The notes below the pieces were generated by a model that did not search any database, was not told where the DNA came from, and was given only the letters and a program-made list of their open reading frames with translations. Source: Falciphora oryzae (Eukaryota; Ascomycota; Sordariomycetes; Magnaporthales; Magnaporthaceae). Taken from it: a stretch of DNA of 64,000 nucleotides. This document shows, piece by piece, positions 1 through 11,708 of the stretch. Where the stretch lies: NCBI GenBank assembly GCA_000733355.1, contig JNVV01000014.1, positions 248,001-312,000 of the forward strand, in the 5' to 3' direction. The position numbers and the translations under genes are program-made. Each line of letters begins with the position of its first letter. The stretch's first letter is position 1.

Positions 1-12
1 AACTGCCAACAT

Positions 13-1180
13 CTACCACGCAGTATGACCGCCATCAATGACGATATTCGACCCCGTCACGAAGCTGCTGGCGTTGCTTAGCAGGAACAGCACCGCGCCC
101 TTGAACTCCTCCGGCTCGGCCAGGCGGCCCATCATGTTCTCGGCCTCCCACGTCTCCCGCAAGCCCGGCACCTCCTCAAAGTTCTTCCGCACCATGGGCG
201 TCAGTATGTGTCCCGGGCTGATACAGTTAACCCTGACGCCGCTGTCCCGCGTCCACTCCATGGCAAGGTTGCGCGCCAGCTGGATGACGGCCGCCTTGCT
301 CGAGTTGTACACGCACGACTCGAGCCCCTTGTTGGCCACGAGCCCGGACATGCTCGCCACAAAACAAATAGAGCCCCCCTCCCCGCTCCTCATCATCTGC
401 CGCGCCGCCGCCTTGGCCGTCGTCAAGACCCCTGTGTAGTTGATGGCCAGCATGCGCGCCGCGTCCGCCTCGTCGTAGTCCAGAGCGGGGGAGAGGTGCT
501 GCACGCCCGCGGCCGCCACCGCCCCGTCCAGCCGGCCCCCGTTCTCATCCGCGATGGCCGCCATGAGCGCCTCGGTGCCGGGTGCGTCCGTCACGTCCTG
601 CTGCCGGTACGACAACGAGCCGCCCCACTCGGGCACCACGCGCCGCTGCGCCTCGGCCCAGTCGTCGCCCTCGGGCTGGGCCGCGCGGTCGAGGCAGTAG
701 ACTGAATCCTCATGTGGTTAATCGCCTAGCTCTCTTGATGCGAAGGGACATGTATCTTAGTCGTAAATAACACTCACCCTTCCCTCCCGCCTCGACGAGC
801 CCCTCGGCCATCGACAGGCCCAGGCCTCGCGCGCCGCCCGTGACCACAATGACCTTGCCCGCGAGGTTGAGGTCCGCGAACTGCTTCCTCCCGGCCTTGG
901 CGGCCTTGGCGTCCTTGGGCGCCCTCGGGGGCGTCGGATCGTTTGCCGGGTTATGCTGGTCGTCTGGTTTGCTGTTCGTCCCGCTTGAGCGATCCCGGAC
1001 GCCGCCACCCTGCCAGGCTGTGTGGAACTCTTTCCACGCAATCATCGTTGATATTGTGTATAGGGATGGCTTCGCCGAGTACCTGGTTACGCACGCTGTC
1101 GTCGAAAGGCATCGTTTTATCCGGCCTGCGGGCCAGTGCCTCCAGAACGCGTGCGTGGCCATTGTCGACGCTGCCGACAT
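13..1180 (-). CDS. Short-chain dehydrogenase/reductase (SDR), classical type
   Basis: NAD(P)H-dependent oxidoreductase, probably acting on a polyol, sugar or ketone; the substrate cannot be read from sequence. Two exons (1180..778 and 701..13) flank a 76-bp GTGAGT..CAG intron; joining them restores the second strand of the Rossmann fold (KVYCLD). The product is 363 aa. The dinucleotide-binding motif TGGARGLG is at about residues 114-121, an AAAG in place of the usual NNAG near 197-200, the catalytic Ser in VASMSG near 253, and the YNSSK catalytic Tyr/Lys at about 266/270. The C-terminal GGHTAW ending resembles fungal sorbose reductase / arabinitol dehydrogenase-like SDRs (family inference). 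About 100 residues precede the fold; this basic, Ser/Thr-rich leader could be a mitochondrial targeting sequence, or translation could begin at a later ATG such as 1045. Confidence 0.88.
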
Positions 1181-1925
1181 CGTGTGTGGATATGCGTCCT
1201 TGGAGTCAGAATGTGGTTATAATGACTCAATGCGAATTATTTGTTGAATGTATTTTCAGCTGCTGCCCCTTTTCCCAGTGGACTCCCTGTCAAAGCCGGG
1301 AGACGTCAAGGTTACGAGGGCCTCCTCCTGGTCCATCGCCCGCGGAGCCTTGGTATTTGAACAAACGGCCTCTATTCCATGAGATGGCAAATGCCAAGAC
1401 TTTTCGTCATGGTCTCGGGGTTCACGTGGTTTGACGGCCACGGCCAAGCCGGGACACCTGCATCCTCGGCGCCCATTCCTTCTGTCGAGCTGGGATATTG
1501 AACCCGAAAGGCTGGCAGGGCTTGCAGGGATTGACATGCACCAAGAAAAGCCGCAAAGCTGCTGATTGTCGATCGCTTGCCCTCGAACCAACAGCTGTAT
1601 GCTTACGTGATCCTGCGCCGTACTAAATGTTCCGAGGGGCGGACGGGGTATTGCCCTTCCCGCCTTGGATGTGGAGGACGCGAATGCTCGGTGAGGCCGG
1701 CAGCGACGGGAGTGGATGGAGGTGGCCGAGACGGGTCTTTGACGTCATAGATTCCACGAGCTCTCCCTGATGACCACTGTCGTGTAACTGATAAATAGCT
1801 GGCTCAAGTGTGTAGGGATTCTGGAAGACGATTTAATTCCAGAGAAAAAGTTCCGTTACATCAAGTGGTGGCTGAGATATATCTTTATGTACAACATGAC
1901 CTGACGAGTCTGTCAGGGCACCTAT
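1181..1925. other. Intergenic, upstream of the SDR gene
   Basis: This is the 5' flank of the SDR gene and the 3' flank of the aminopeptidase gene. No coding frame here has a recognisable motif or a usable intron structure. I see nothing else in it. Confidence 0.6.
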
Positions 1926-3710
1926 CTAGCTGGAGGATATGATCTTCTCCATCTCGGCAGCATCCTTCACCGCCGTGGTGAGGTTTTCGTATCCGTCCTT
2001 GGTGATGACAAGGTTGTCTTCGATCCTGCATGGGCAAAGCGGGAGTCAGTAAAAGGGGCATCCGGAACGCCGGGCCGAGGAGATGCTAGGTATCGTTTAC
2101 GCACCTGACTCCGCCGACGTCCCAGTACTTGTCCAGAACAGCGCTGTCGATATACTTGGAGTGAACTGGGTCCTTCAGGTACGGCTCGATAATAAAGCTA
2201 CAGAAGTAGATCTGTCATTGGGGGTCAAAGCGACCAGTCAGCAAACATCTCTGACCCAAGAGCCACACAAGAGGAACCACGTACACCGGGCTCGACAGTG
2301 ACGACGCTCCCGGCCGGCAGCCTGCCCCGGACACGGAGGTACTTGAACATGGGATCCGGGTCCGCGTAGTTCGGGTTGCCGCCGGTGTCGTGCGTGTCCA
2401 TGCCGAGGTAGTGGCCCAGGCCGTGCGGGAGGAAGGCGACGCTGGTGCGCGCCTTGAGAATCTCGTCGACAGTGCCGCCCTTGAGGATCCCCACCGAGAG
2501 CAGGCCCTCGATGGCCACGCGGTGCGCATGCGTGTGTACGTCATCCCAGAGCACGCCTTCCTTGAGCATCGCGATCGTCTCGAGCTGCATGCGGAGGACG
2601 GTGTCGTAGATGGCGCGCGACTCTGGGGTGAACTTGCCCGAGATGGGGAACGTTCGGGTCTGGAGTGTAGGGCGGGTCATTGTCAGTTGGACGAGCGCAA
2701 CACGAGATTAGGGGACGGGGACGCCAGGGAGACAGGGACAAGAAAACATACAATATCAGCTGCATAGCAGCCCCACTCGCATCCCGCGTCCAACAGCAGG
2801 TTCAGCTTCCCCTCGAGCGGCTCGTTATTCTTGACATAGTGCAGCGTAGCCGCCGCCCGGCCGGCCGCGACGATGGAGCCGTACGCCTGGTTGGGCCCGC
2901 CGCGCGCGACGCACTCGGACAGGAAGACGGCATGGAGTTCACGCTCGTTCTTGGCGGTCTTCACGCGCTCCAGGACGGCGCGGTGCGCGGCGCCCGAGAC
3001 CTCGTTCGCCTTTGCGATGAGCGCCAGCTCGTAGGGGGTCTTGACGACGCGCGCGCGCTCGATGGCGTCCTTGAGCAGCGACAGGTCCTTGTCGCCGAAG
3101 CCCAGGAACGTGACCTGGTCCGACACCTGGCTTGGGATCGCGTGAACCGTCGTCGAGGGGTTCGCGGCGGCGAGGCTGGCCAGGACGGCGTTGACCTCGT
3201 TCGTGTAGCGGACCTCGTCGACCTCGTAGCTCTTGAGCGCCTCGTCCGCGGAGAGGGGGAGGCCAGACCAGATGACGGACTCGGGGTCGACGGGCGGGAT
3301 GAATAGGGTCGAGCGGGAGGTTGCGATATCGTAGACGAAGTGGCAGTCGGGCAGGTCGCATCCAGTGAGGTAGTAGAAGTAGCGTCGTTGACTGGTGCGG
3401 CGAGAAGAGTTGATGTTTTGTCAGTTTTTGTTCCAATGCGCCGGGGCTGCTTACTGAGCCCCTAGGGATGGCAACAGGTAGGGGACAGCCTAGCATAACA
3501 GAGAGCTCGAGCAGGCCGGAGCGAAAGTGCATACCGGAAGTGCTCCTCGCCGTCATTGTCCTCAATCATCTTTGTCTTCTGGCCCTCCAGGTAGAGCACG
3601 CCCTTGACGTCTGGCAGCTTGTCGCGCAGGGCATCGACGGTGCGCCTCGCATGCTCCTTGGCGGGGTACTTCCCCTTCAGGATCTCCTCGTACTGGGTCA
3701 TGGTCGCCAT
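1926..3710 (-). CDS. pepP: Xaa-Pro aminopeptidase (M24 metallopeptidase, PEPP type)
   Basis: Removes an N-terminal residue that precedes proline; a dimetal cytosolic peptidase. Five exons (3710..3535, 3391..2752, 2659..2285, 2211..2105, 2025..1926) join in frame to 465 aa, the usual length for fungal PEPP. Introns are 143, 92, 73 and 79 bp with GT..AG ends. The pita-bread fold metal ligands are all present: D260 and D271 ([13 protein letters not shown]), H355 (GLGHYLG), E395 (TVEPG) and E435 (RIEDN). The N-terminal domain carries the typical [11 protein letters not shown] segment, which is created only by the first splice junction. The start is the ATG at 3710; the open frame extends upstream to 3956 but contains no earlier ATG. 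The closest alternative is a prolidase (Xaa-Pro dipeptidase), which shares the same fold. Confidence 0.95.
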
Positions 3711-4727
3711 TGTTCTCGTGAATGCTGGGTATCTCGGGATGCCGGACGCCGGTGGCTGGTGGTGGTTAGGGCGCCGCGGCCGGTTGTGTTTGCGCGGATG
3801 GAGAGGGCCGAGGATAGGGCGGGGGGTAGCTGTGCTGGAGTAGCCCCGCGGCTGCTGACGTATGACCGTGTGCGCTGCAAATGGGGCCGTCGGTGGCTTC
3901 GCCTGGAGATGCAGGCGGCGGCCGAAAGTCGAGAGCGAAAATGTGCTTGCAGTCACACACTGCAGTGGAACGTCTGCATGTGTCAGTCTTCTGAGGACTT
4001 GAGCTGAAGTTGTAGGACTACTCTAAGGGAAGCCGTACCTTAGAGGTCACTAGATACCCCCTCATCGCGTCGAGGGACGGCGGGCTGTCGCGTGTGTGCG
4101 ATAACGCTTGGCCGCGGCTCCATGCTGCGCTGAGATAACGGCGGCGGGGTATCGACCCTGTACCGGCCCTGCAGGGGTGGTAACCGTCAGCGTTAGCCGG
4201 GGTACGGGCCTGAAGGCCGATGATTGCCGCTGCACAGGTGCCTGCTTGAATCTGGACCCGACGGTTGATCATGTCTCAGCCCCTGCCGTCCGTCACCCGA
4301 GCGATCAGCAGGCTGGCGCCTTTTCGGGCCTGCAAGATCAATACCGAGCCCTTTGTGTGTTTAAATAGAGGCTGTGCTATTGTGAAATAGCGAAGTGTGC
4401 TTGAAACAGGAGACATTGGGGTACATATCTCCCATCCGGGGTATCAAATATGGAGGCCGAAATACCTTCGATGAAGGCTCGGCCTCAAGGTTCGACAAAA
4501 AGCTAGCAACATTACGCGGGTTCAGGCCAGAACAGGCGAGATAGAAAAGGAGCCGCCACCGCGCCAAAAGCTAGGATCGCTGTAAAATATCCCGACAAAT
4601 AAGCAATGCAGGGAAGCAAGCGTGATGCGATGCATGATGTGATGATAATACGAGTATTCCCCCCCTAGTGAATGCCACCGAATGATACCAAATCCGCCGT
4701 TGCCCAGGTCCATGCTGGTCTCGTTGT
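3711..4727. other. Intergenic, upstream of the aminopeptidase gene
   Basis: Promoter side of pepP and 3' flank of the cyclin gene. An open frame continues upstream of the pepP ATG to about 3956, with a mitochondrial-presequence-like composition but no ATG. Nothing else is recognised. Confidence 0.55.
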
Positions 4728-5867
4728 TCAGTGGTGTTGTTGCTCGTCGGAAGCGTGTGATTCCTTCTTCTGTCTGCTTGGGAGGTTCATCTCCAAAACC
4801 CCATCAGCGTGGGAACTCAGGTCTCCCTCCTCAAACGCGCCCAGCGAGGCGCCCATGGGCGAGTCCCGCATGACGACCCAGTGGCGGCGCATGGCCTCGG
4901 GCGGGACGAGCAGCTCGAAGCCGGCGAGGAAGCAGAAGCTGATCTCGAGGCGCGTCAGCTCGGTGACGCTGATGCCGCCGACCTGGGCGACGCGGCGGTG
5001 CGGGTAGCTCCGGTCCTCCAGCGCCTTGGTGGCGACGCGCAGCGCCGCCAGCAGCAGGCGGTGCGCGTTGCGGCGCGTGACGGCGATGGCGCGGTCGTCG
5101 ACGGCCAGGCGCGTGATGTAGACCGACGCTGCCAGATACACGGCCGGGCTGGCCGGGCAGAACCGGTGCAGGCGCTGCAGGTAGTCACCGATGCTGATGG
5201 GCGGCGGGTTGCGGCTGTAGAACTTGCGCGTGATGGCGCTGTGCTGCACGTTGACCGGCTGCTGGTTGGCGCCCACCACGACGTAGGGCTCCGGCGAGGA
5301 TGGCGGAGGGACCGGTTGTGCCGCGTTGCGAAGGCGGACGCCGTCTACGTCTATGGGTTCTGGCGAGGGGCCCGCGTTGGCCGCAGACAGGTGTGCCGAG
5401 GACTGCTGGCGCTGAGCGGCGCGTGAGGCGGCGGCTTCTGCCTCCAGGCGCATGCGGACCAGCGTGCGCTCCGAGTGTGAGCGCACGATATCTTTCTTCT
5501 CTGCGTCCATGCCACGCATGTGCGGTGTCTCGGGCTTCTCGGGGGCCGGCGAGGGTGGTATGTCTCCGGTAAGGTGCACCAGCGCCTCGACACCCTCGCC
5601 AAGCAGCTGCAGCGCGGCTAGCGCGGGGATTCGGAATATATCGGTAGGTAGGTCGCGGAGGGAGGATCCAGCGCCGTCGCCATGCTGGCCGGCGCTCGAT
5701 GGACTTGTGACGGCCGGCGGCTCGTTTTCTCTTGCCAGGCACGGGTCTGAGGCTGGGTTCGGTGCTGGCGGGGGCTCGCTCGGAGCGGGCGAGTGAGGGT
5801 TCGTCTCGTGTGGTGGGGGTGGTGTCAGCGCGGCCGTGCCCTCGTCGGAGCCTGGAGCGGAAGACAT
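4728..5867 (-). CDS. Pho80/PREG-type cyclin (Pho85 cyclin family)
   Basis: Regulatory cyclin expected to bind a Pho85-like cyclin-dependent kinase and act in phosphate or nutrient signalling (family knowledge). Single exon, 379 aa. The first 200 residues are low-complexity, rich in Pro, Ser and Ala. The cyclin box lies at about residues 215-320: it begins FYSRNPPPISIGDYLQRLH, continues through FCPASPAVYLAASVYITRL, and ends with VGGISVTELTRLE followed by a hydrophobic ISFCFLAGFELLV helix, the order and spacing typical of Pho80-like cyclins. A short Glu/Lys/His-rich tail follows. The ATG at 5867 is the first in frame. Neurospora PREG and yeast Pho80 are the best-known relatives; Pcl-type cyclins are the alternative. 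Confidence 0.88.
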   Translation of the reverse strand: MSSAPGSDEGTAALTPPPPHETNPHSPAPSEPPPAPNPASDPCLARENEPPAVTSPSSAGQHGDGAGSSLRDLPTDIFRIPALAALQLLGEGVEALVHLTGDIPPSPAPEKPETPHMRGMDAEKKDIVRSHSERTLVRMRLEAEAAASRAAQRQQSSAHLSAANAGPSPEPIDVDGVRLRNAAQPVPPPSSPEPYVVVGANQQPVNVQHSAITRKFYSRNPPPISIGDYLQRLHRFCPASPAVYLAASVYITRLAVDDRAIAVTRRNAHRLLLAALRVATKALEDRSYPHRRVAQVGGISVTELTRLEISFCFLAGFELLVPPEAMRRHWVVMRDSPMGASLGAFEEGDLSSHADGVLEMNLPSRQKKESHASDEQQHH

Positions 5868-8106
5868 GACCGACGCTGTTTGACCGCCCCCGAGAAGTCC
5901 TCCGCTCGGTTTCCTTCCGTCTAGTTATCTTGCCCCTTGAGGTTGTCTTACTGCATGTACTCTTCCTTTTCCGCCCAATTCTTCCCTTTCACCCTCCTTT
6001 GGTGGTTTCCCTGTTCTTTTCTTCTCGTATCCTCGGTGGGTGGCAGGCAGACTCGGGGAAGCAGGCGGCCTGGGGCACGCGGACTCGGGCTCGCTCGACA
6101 GACAGGAACCAAGGAACGGGTATTACGAGATGGCACGATCAGGGCCCGGGTGGTGGCTCTGAGAGGTCGTTCAATTTTTGTGTCTCCACCTGCATCGTCT
6201 CGCGGGCTTGACTCCGTTCTCGTTCCGCTTTTCCCAAGGACGAATCGGGCGTCGGCGCGCGGTTGTTGGGCAGTCCTGCCGGGGCGGAGCGCGTCGGCGT
6301 CGGGCCACGAAAGCTGGGACGGGGGTACCGCGCGGAAGCGAATGGGACGGGGCGACACGGCTCTATTATTTCTATCCGGGGGGATGCCGGCGTGTTGCGT
6401 AAAGTGCAGGGAAAAGGCGGCCGGGCTCTCGTATTTGGAAGGCTGTGATGATCACGAGCGAAAAGAGGGATCGCCGAGTATCTGCCCGAGATTCTAGAAT
6501 GCGGGGCACACTGGCAGGGGGCGCGTGGGCCTGGGTCAGCGCCGGCCGAACGCCAGGGATGGTGGCTTTGGGTGGCAGCGCCCGCTGAGCGGCGTCCAGG
6601 GAGTGCCAACCCGCACGGCCAGAAAAGGGGATCAGACAAAGCCGAAGGGACCGGTGAATGGTCGAGGCAAATTGTAGCTGCTCTTCTCGTTGTTTCCTCT
6701 TCCTCTTCTCGTCGTGCCCCGCTCCAGCTCGAGGATATTTTATTTCTCACCAAGGCTTGGGCGAGGCGCGAGTTGCTTCAAGTTGACGGCTCAAACTCAA
6801 ATCTGGCGCTCTTTTTCGATCCAGGCGCTGGGCTGCATAACCCAAATCTCCCCTGCTGCCGACCCAGAAGACGAGTTCGGCCCTAGAACATACGATTAGG
6901 GTGACAGCGAAGCACGAGGGAGGAACCGGAGTTTCGTTGCACGACAGGTCCCAGTGGCTGCAGGCCGCGTCTGGTCCCCTGGAGACGGCTCGCTGGTTGT
7001 TCAGAGCCGCCGCCTCGCTTTGCCGCTTGCTTGGCCGACGACCTTGGCAGGCGGCGCCTCGGCTCGTCCGTTGGGCGCAGGAGGAGGACTGCGGGATGTC
7101 GTCTCCATGAGCCTGCTGCGTCTTGGCCGGTGCGGGAGCGGCGCAAATAGATGCGTCGGATAGAGCGGCTGTTGGGATTGATGCCCGGGAGGCGAATGCC
7201 TCTGTGTTCGTCGTCGTTCTCCTGCTTTTTTTTTTTTTTTTTTTTTTTTTTGAGAAGGCGACTCGCTCGTCCTGGAGCCGAAAGGCCTGGCCAGGCCTGC
7301 TGCAGGCCCCTACTGATCCGGGGCGTGATCTCCGGGATGGGCTTGAGTTTTTGACGGTCAATCTACACCCGCATCCAGAAAACGAGCAGCACGCAGCCGG
7401 ACCCTGCGTCCCATTCGAGTCCCCAACAGAACCTCGAGATTGATGGATTTCACACGCAAGCAAGCCCAGTCTATACCTCCAGCTGCCAACTCCCGCCTTT
7501 TATACGGCCTTTCCGCCACCAACCAACAACGAATCGCAGCAACGCGGTTAAAGCGATGGAACCTTGACACATCTGTAGCGTTCCGCTTGCCCCGGCTGCC
7601 CACATACAGAAAGTGCATCATGCGATAAATGCTGCCCCCAAGCCTGCCACGGTGGCGCCCGCGTCCTGCAGGGTTCGGTCACGAGGACAGGTTCATCTCG
7701 TCTTGGCTTTGCTACCTTGCGGGCGTTTTCCTTGGGTAAAACGCCCTGGAGCCGGGCCGTTTTCACTTTTTTTTCGGGCCTAGCCGATGGTCGGACCTGG
7801 GCCTTTTGTCGGTATACCGAAGGGCGGATCGGGGGCCGCCGTCGCTAGCACCAGTAGAATAACGGCGCGGGAGGCGACTAGCGGTACGGCTCGGCCATGG
7901 ACGGAGCTTGCACCTTTTCACCATGCGCTCTCGAGCCATCAGCAGGGTCAATAGGTGTAACCTGCGTGGTCTAACAATGAATCTACGGCAACTCAACCCA
8001 AGGATGCAACACGAACTGGACCATGGAATGCTAAATACCGAACTCCTCTTCTCCCCATTCACCCCGCCTCGCCCCATCAGTCGGGCCTGCCTGAAGGTAG
8101 CTATTT
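5868..8106. other. Intergenic, 2.2 kb upstream of the cyclin gene
   Basis: Presumed promoter and leader of the cyclin gene and 3' flank of the thiamine-diphosphate enzyme gene. It contains a 26-nt T tract at 7226-7251. Several open frames exist on both strands but none has a family motif or credible splice structure. Confidence 0.5.
7226..7251. repeat. T26 homopolymer
   Basis: Uninterrupted run of 26 T in otherwise GC-rich DNA, one of several such tracts in intergenic parts of the window. Confidence 0.95.
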
Positions 8107-10373
8107 TCAGCTGCCCGGAACGACCCTGCAGTCTACCACGGCCGACTGGCCCCCTTTCACGGCGGCGATGGCGTCCTTGAGCACTGCTTCAAACTCGTCT
8201 GCCTTGGTGACCCTGGCGGCAAACAGATCGCCGTCGGCCGCCGCCTTGGCGATGCCCGAGTAGTCCGGCACGGGGTCGAACGAGATGTTGAGCTCCTCGT
8301 TGGTCGCCTTGGATCCCTCGCCATCCGGGTGTACTAGCAGCAGTGAGCGCTTGGGTGCGTTCCAGCCTACATGAAACGAGCGAGGTTAGGGTGCTGGATC
8401 AACAAGAACGGGGGTAGATAATGTGAGATAAGAGGAATAGAACATACCCTTGTTGTTCAGAATAATCGTCAGCACCGGGATGCCATACCGCTTCGCGATC
8501 CAGTGCACGCTGGCCGGAACGCTGAACAGGAAAGTTCCGTCGGCAACGACCTGGCAGACAAACTTGCCGCCGTTTTTGACACCGCCGCCGTGCTCCTTGT
8601 CGGTAGCGAGCTTGATGCCCAGTGCGCCGCCGCCAGACCAGCCGAGCCCGCCACCGCCGCAGTTGACGAAAGAGCCCGGGAGCGTCGGCTGCAGGCCATC
8701 GTACACGAAAATGGTGTTGGTCACGGCCTCGACCGCCCAGATGGTGTCCTCGGGGCACGTCCGTCGCAGTGTCCGGCACACGTGGCCCGCTCCAAACGTG
8801 CCATCAGCGTGCGGCTTTGATCGCGTCTCGATGGCCGCCACACGATCCGCATGGCTGCGTCCCAGCGAGTCCCAGCGGGCCACGGCCTCGGGGGCCGTCA
8901 GGCGAGCCCGGCATGCCTCGTCGCTCTTGACACGCGCCGCGAGCTGCCGCACAGCCTGCAGCGAGTCGGCGCGGTACCGCTCCGTCGCGTCGATGTAGTG
9001 AACGGGCATCATCTGCTTGAGCGGGTCCGAGTCGATGTGGAAGATCTTGGCGTCCTTGGGCGGCCGGCACTGCGTCGGGATCCACGGGACGTCGACGTCG
9101 AGGGCAATGATAACGTCCGCCTCCTCGATCTCGGGCGCGGCCCCGTACCGGACGCCGAGCCAGGCGCGGTGGTCTGCAGGGAACGACATCTCGCTGCCCG
9201 CCGTGTCCAGCACGCGCAGGCCAGGCACCGCCTCGGCCAGCTCGACCAGGGCGCTGGGGACCTCGTGGTTGCGCGCCGCGTAGCCCGTGATCACCAGCGG
9301 CGACTTTGCGCCTGCAAGCGCCTCCGCGATGCCCGCGACTGCGGGCTCGGGCAGCGTGCCCAGCTCGACGGGGCCCCAGTGGCGCTGGTCCAGCTCGTAG
9401 GGTTTGATGTCCTCCTCCATGACCTCGCGGGCGCCGCAGAGATAAACAGGGCCCTGGGGCTGGGAGCGGGCGAACTGCAGGGCGCGGTTCACCATCTGCT
9501 TAACGTTGCGGCCCGTCTTGAGCTCGGCCGTGTAGCGGCAGTACTGGGCCACAATCTGCTTCTGGTCGGGCACGTCCTGGACCCAGTGGATGAACTCGGT
9601 GCGGGACCCGCGCATCTCGCCCTCGAGCGTGAAGGGTGACAGGCCCGCAAAGACGAGGACGGGGGCACGGCCCGTCGACGCGTTGTGTACGGCCGCGCCC
9701 AGCCCCTGCGTGCCCACGTCGACGTGCACAATGACGCACTGCGGCTTGTTGGTCAGGCGAGCGTAGCCGTCGGCCATGGACATGGCGACCATCTAGAAGT
9801 GACCGCATCGCAAGACGAGGGTGGGTGTTAGAGCCAGGTTTGCATCGGAGTGCTAGGGCGGCAGAGAGGGAGTCCCGTGAGGGCAACGGCACCTGCCTCG
9901 TTAGGACATGTGATGATCTTGGGGAACTGCCCCTTCTTCTCCCTCGTGCCCTTGACCATAGCCTCGATGATGCTGGGGTGGTCCGATCCCAGGTTCACGA
10001 AGCAGTGGGTGACGCCGGCCTCCCATAGCGCCTCGAAGAAGGCAAACGATGTTGTGTACATCTTGTCCGAGGCGTCCGAGGCTGTCGAGAGCGTCCGAGT
10101 GCTACTGAGGCTAGAGAGCCCCTTGTTGGTAAAGGACGTTGTGCTGGCCCAGTGGTGGGATTTATGCGTCCTGGTGGGAGCAGGTTGCAGCTGTTGGTTG
10201 CGGCGTCCGCGATCCTCTGCGCCCGGGGCTTTGTTTGCGTATCCACGCCGGCTGCCGAGCACGGCTCCGAGCGGTAGCGACGTAGCGGCACAGCCGACCC
10301 GTGTTGTCTGCCGGCCGCACCGGGCTCGGGCGAGAAGAGGGGGTGCCAGTGGGGACTTCGTTGGCAGGCGCAT
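8107..10373 (-). CDS. Thiamine-diphosphate enzyme, benzoylformate decarboxylase / acetolactate synthase-like
   Basis: Carboligase or 2-oxo-acid decarboxylase; the substrate is unknown. Exons 10373..9897, 9792..8448 and 8366..8107 give 693 aa. The first intron appears to be GC..AG: only a cut after GAG at 9897 joins CPNE to MVAMSMADGYARL, the conserved block holding the catalytic Glu, whereas the nearby GT does not keep the frame. The second intron (81 bp, GTATGT..TAG) lies inside the cofactor motif and restores NNKGWNAPKRS. The thiamine-diphosphate motif reads ADG..NN, so the first Gly of the usual GDG is Ala. About 104 residues rich in Arg, Ser and Thr precede MYTTSFAFFEALWEAG; they look like a mitochondrial presequence, but translation could start at the ATG at 10061, giving 589 aa, the normal family size. 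Confidence 0.88.
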
Positions 10374-11708
10374 CCTTTCGAACTGGGGAAATCGAATCGG
10401 GTTAGAGCTGGCGCGTGGGGGTGGCTTGTCACTCCCGTCCCCCCTTCATCTGACGTATCGGCGTCCTGCTCGGGCAACCCTTGGTGCGTCCTAGCCGGCT
10501 ATCGAAGCTTGAATTGCCGATGTATGGCCGGTGTCGGATTTGGTGGTCCGCTCGGAAGCGGGGACTACGGAGACGGCTCCGTGGAGGATACCTGGGTTCC
10601 TCGGTCGACTCGTGGCTCCTCGGCAGCCAACTCGGCATCCAGTATTTTCGGTCTATGGGGCGAAGGGCAACCGGTCGTCAGACAGACAAGGTGTTATTGC
10701 ACACGCAGCAGGAATGCTGTGGGGTGCAGACGCGCATTGGGCCGCAGCATTGGCTTTATAGGGAGACGGCTTCGGTTCTCGGCTTTGTTGACGAGTCTGC
10801 GCAGGGTCCATTCCCGGGCCAGGATAGGATCGGGAAGCCACATGACGGCTGATCTTGGAGCGCTTGGTCGCGGGAAGGACAAGGTGCAACAGGCTGGAAA
10901 CACGCACGCATACGGTGTGCGTTGATGCTGCTGGACAAAACAAGGTCCCGTGTTCGTATGCCGCGAGCAACTGGGGTTCAACAGGGGCAGGGGAGGAACG
11001 ATAGTGCGGGGCACAGCGGGCAAGCGCCGGGGCGCGCCCTGCGCCAGCAAGACAGCCCCTGGGGCCTTCCATTCACCGAGTCCACAACTTGATAGGTCAA
11101 TGCCTCCCTCTGTGCCTCCCTGCCATCTTGCCCCGGTCTTTGAATGTGAGGGGAAACACAGGAATCGCACTGGGAGAGAGATATTCCGATGCTGCGTGGG
11201 CGAATACGCATCCTTTCAGCGTGAGACAACATGTCCGCTGCAGCCCAGTCCAACAATGCGGATCTGTGTCTGTGTTAGCCTATCCGGGTGGACTCGTCTG
11301 ACTGGAATGCTGGTCTTGGCTGGCCACTGCTGGAGCGGCTACCCTCGGCTGTAAGACCTTTGAGCGCAGGCTCAGGGATCGGGGAGACGGTGAACGCTGT
11401 CCAACCACTGCACTTGCTGTTAGATAACACTTATCTCATTGATCCGACATGGAGTCAAGGTCTAGGTGGTGTCCACCGCGCGTTGCCTTTCCCAGCTGTC
11501 TCAGCTTCCTCGATGGTGATCTGAAAACTCAGAGAGAAGATTTTCAAAGTCCAGTGGTTGTTTGGTCAGCGCACGGGCCTCATCCCACCTCCAGTCACCT
11601 CGGGCCCAAATCCCAAAACGGAAACTATCAAATTGAAGTGATCTCCAAGCCTGCCAAAGGTTGAAGCTCGAGCCGACGAAAAACCACAGATTTTGCTTCT
11701 CCCTTCTA
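10374..11708. other. Intergenic
   Basis: 5' flank of the thiamine-diphosphate enzyme gene and 3' flank of the receptor pseudogene. No supported gene or repeat is seen. Confidence 0.5.

Noticed and set aside
3711..3956. N-terminal extension of the aminopeptidase with a mitochondrial-presequence look
   Set aside because: The frame is open but contains no ATG, so it would need a non-AUG start; the family start matches the ATG at 3710.
8851..9639. 262-residue plus-strand open frame
   Set aside because: Antisense shadow inside exon 2 of the thiamine-diphosphate enzyme gene.
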